Source: DATARH01 sp035507475 (lineage in GTDB: Bacteria > Pseudomonadota > Alphaproteobacteria > ATCC43930 > CGMCC-115725). Taken from it: a stretch of 6,734 bases of DNA. Below the pieces are notes generated by a model, which was not told the origin of the DNA, did not search any database, and saw nothing but the letters and a program-made list of their open reading frames with translations. The stretch covers positions 1-6,734 of the forward strand of contig DATJOB010000068.1 in the NCBI GenBank assembly GCA_035507475.1. The letters are read 5' to 3'. Below are positions 5,789 to 6,734 of the stretch, in pieces (the first letter of the stretch is position 1; every line of letters starts with the position of its first letter). A program made the position numbers and the translations under genes.

Positions 5789-6727
5789 ATGGCGAAGCCG
5801 TTCGGCCGGATCCTGCTGGCGGTTCTGCTGATCGCCGCCGGCAGCGGCGCGGCACGCGCAGCGGCGACCGCCGGCTCGGTGGTCGGCATCAGCGGTGCGT
5901 GCTTTATCGAGAGCGAAGGGAAGCGGCTCCCGCTCAAGCTCGGCGCCGACATCCATGTCGCCGATACGCTCGACGTCCCGGCCGGCGGCAAGCTCAAGCT
6001 GCGCATGGCCGACGGCTCGATCCTCTCGGTCGCCGCCGGGACCCAGCTGACGGTCGCCGCCTACAATATCGACGCCGACGGCAAGCGGCACGACGCCACG
6101 CTGTCGCTCGGCCAGGGGCTGCTCCATGCGGTGGTGTCGCCGGGCTCGCCGCCGGCCCCGTTCGAGGTCGACACCGCGGTCGGCGCCGCCGGCGTGCGCT
6201 CGACCGACTGGTTCATCGAGGCGCAGCCGGGCGAAACCGTGGTCGGGGTGATGGCGGGCAGCGTCGCGCTGACCGGCAAGGCGACCGGCGTGACCGTGGT
6301 GATCCCGGCGCGCTCGGGCGCCCGGGTCTCGACCGGCCAGGACCCGACTCCGCCGATTCCGTGGAAACAGGCGCAGTTCAATGCGCTGCTGGCTCGCACC
6401 GAGCTGGCGCAGCCGCAGCCGCAGCGCCGTCCGCCGTCCCGGTCGGGCGCACCGGCCGAGGAATACGCGCCGCCTGCCGCGCCGAACCCGCCGGGCGGTG
6501 GCTATTACCCGCCGTCGACGCCCTATGGGCAGCCGCCAGCCTACAACCCGCCAGCCTACAACCCGCCAGCCTACAACCCGCCAGCCTACAACCCGCCGGC
6601 GCCGGGCTATTACAACCCCGGGCGCGGCTACGAACCAGGCGGCGGCTACAACCCGCGACCGGGCGGCAGCTACGGCCAGAGCCCCGGCGGCGGCTACACC
6701 GCGCCGTCGAGCCCCGGGCGATACTGA
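5789..6727 (+). CDS. Secreted FecR-domain protein with Pro/Tyr/Gly-rich repeat tail
   Basis: A complete 312-residue protein in three parts. Residues 1 to about 24 are a Sec signal peptide (MAKPFGR, a hydrophobic run, then ARA before AATAG). Residues about 27-183 fit a FecR domain: GSVVGISGACFIE, then LKLGADIHVADTLDVPAGGKLKLRMADGSILSVAAGTQLTV (50-90), LSLGQGLLHAVV (106-117), and FEVDTAVGAAGVRSTDWFIEA (125-145), where the usual G-T-D reads S-T-D. Residues about 205-312 are low-complexity and rich in P, Y, G and N, with four PPAYN repeats at 249-268 and several GGGY units. Such stand-alone secreted FecR-domain proteins are generally uncharacterised. They differ from FecR itself, an inner-membrane anti-sigma regulator with a cytoplasmic N-terminal domain and a transmembrane helix, neither of which is seen here. 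No sigma factor or TonB receptor is nearby. The tail could serve cell-wall or protein contacts (inference). The gene follows the crotonase by 49 bp but seems functionally unrelated. Confidence 0.88.
   Translation: MAKPFGRILLAVLLIAAGSGAARAAATAGSVVGISGACFIESEGKRLPLKLGADIHVADTLDVPAGGKLKLRMADGSILSVAAGTQLTVAAYNIDADGKRHDATLSLGQGLLHAVVSPGSPPAPFEVDTAVGAAGVRSTDWFIEAQPGETVVGVMAGSVALTGKATGVTVVIPARSGARVSTGQDPTPPIPWKQAQFNALLARTELAQPQPQRRPPSRSGAPAEEYAPPAAPNPPGGGYYPPSTPYGQPPAYNPPAYNPPAYNPPAYNPPAPGYYNPGRGYEPGGGYNPRPGGSYGQSPGGGYTAPSSPGRY
6533..6592 (+). repeat. Four perfect 15-bp tandem repeats encoding PPAYN
   Basis: The unit CCGCCAGCCTACAAC occurs four times with no mismatch and stays in frame with the FecR-domain gene (residues 249-268). 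A fifth partial copy (CCGCC) begins at 6593. All units share the same codons, including CCA for proline where nearby prolines mostly use CCG or CCC. This points to recent expansion by slippage or unequal crossing-over rather than old divergence. Confidence 0.97.
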
Positions 6728-6734
6728 TCGGTGA

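Noticed and set aside
4804..6006. Long minus-strand open frame (400 codons) opposite the crotonase and the start of the FecR-domain gene
   Set aside because: It runs across two genes and the palindromic element, has no domain signature, and looks like codon-bias shadow.
1..6734. CRISPR arrays, tRNA or rRNA genes, transposases and phage or defence genes
   Set aside because: None was seen. The only tandem repeat is inside a coding region with no spacers, and all long frames are accounted for by metabolic, transport or envelope proteins.

Overview
The window is a very GC-rich stretch (about 70% by eye) of densely packed protein-coding DNA from a bacterial chromosome. Strong GGAGG-type ribosome binding sites, a GTG start, a biotin-dependent acyl-CoA carboxylase alpha subunit followed by an acylphosphatase, and an intergenic palindromic element of the 'CCCGG-xxTGT-yCCGG ... 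CATGACGGTG' kind all point to an alphaproteobacterium, probably of the Rhizobiales/Rhodospirillales sort. Genus cannot be assigned from the sequence alone.

Layout, left to right. (1) 1-131, plus: the last 42 residues of a biotin-carrier domain with the EAMKME biotinylation site, ending an acyl-CoA carboxylase alpha subunit. (2) 191-466, plus: a complete small acylphosphatase. (3) 567-1808, plus: a 12-helix major facilitator superfamily transporter. (4) 1827-3425, minus: a secreted periplasmic solute-binding protein of the oligopeptide/dipeptide (SBP family 5) type, convergent with the transporter and separated from it by 18 bp. (5) 3426-3616: a 191-bp divergent intergenic region with TTGAC-type boxes facing both ways and short perfect palindromes. 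(6) 3617-4807, plus: a family III (CaiB/BaiF) CoA-transferase. (7) 4808-4935: a 128-bp gap almost filled by a nested inverted-repeat element. (8) 4936-5739, plus: a crotonase-fold protein (enoyl-CoA hydratase/isomerase family). (9) 5789-6727, plus: a secreted FecR-domain protein whose C-terminus is Pro/Tyr/Gly/Asn-rich and contains four perfect tandem copies of PPAYN. No stretch over 300 bp lacks a gene.

How the genes may work together (inference). Carboxylase alpha subunit, CoA-transferase and crotonase are all acyl-CoA enzymes, so the region looks like a catabolic neighbourhood for an organic acid: uptake through the binding protein or the MFS carrier, activation by CoA transfer, then processing by the crotonase. 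The substrate cannot be named. No ABC permease or ATPase gene for the binding protein, and no sigma factor or TonB receptor for the FecR-domain protein, lies in the window.

Nothing here is a clearly new multi-gene system. The points most worth a second look are the crotonase that lacks both classical catalytic glutamates, the palindromic element between the two acyl-CoA genes, and the repeat-bearing tail of the FecR-domain protein.
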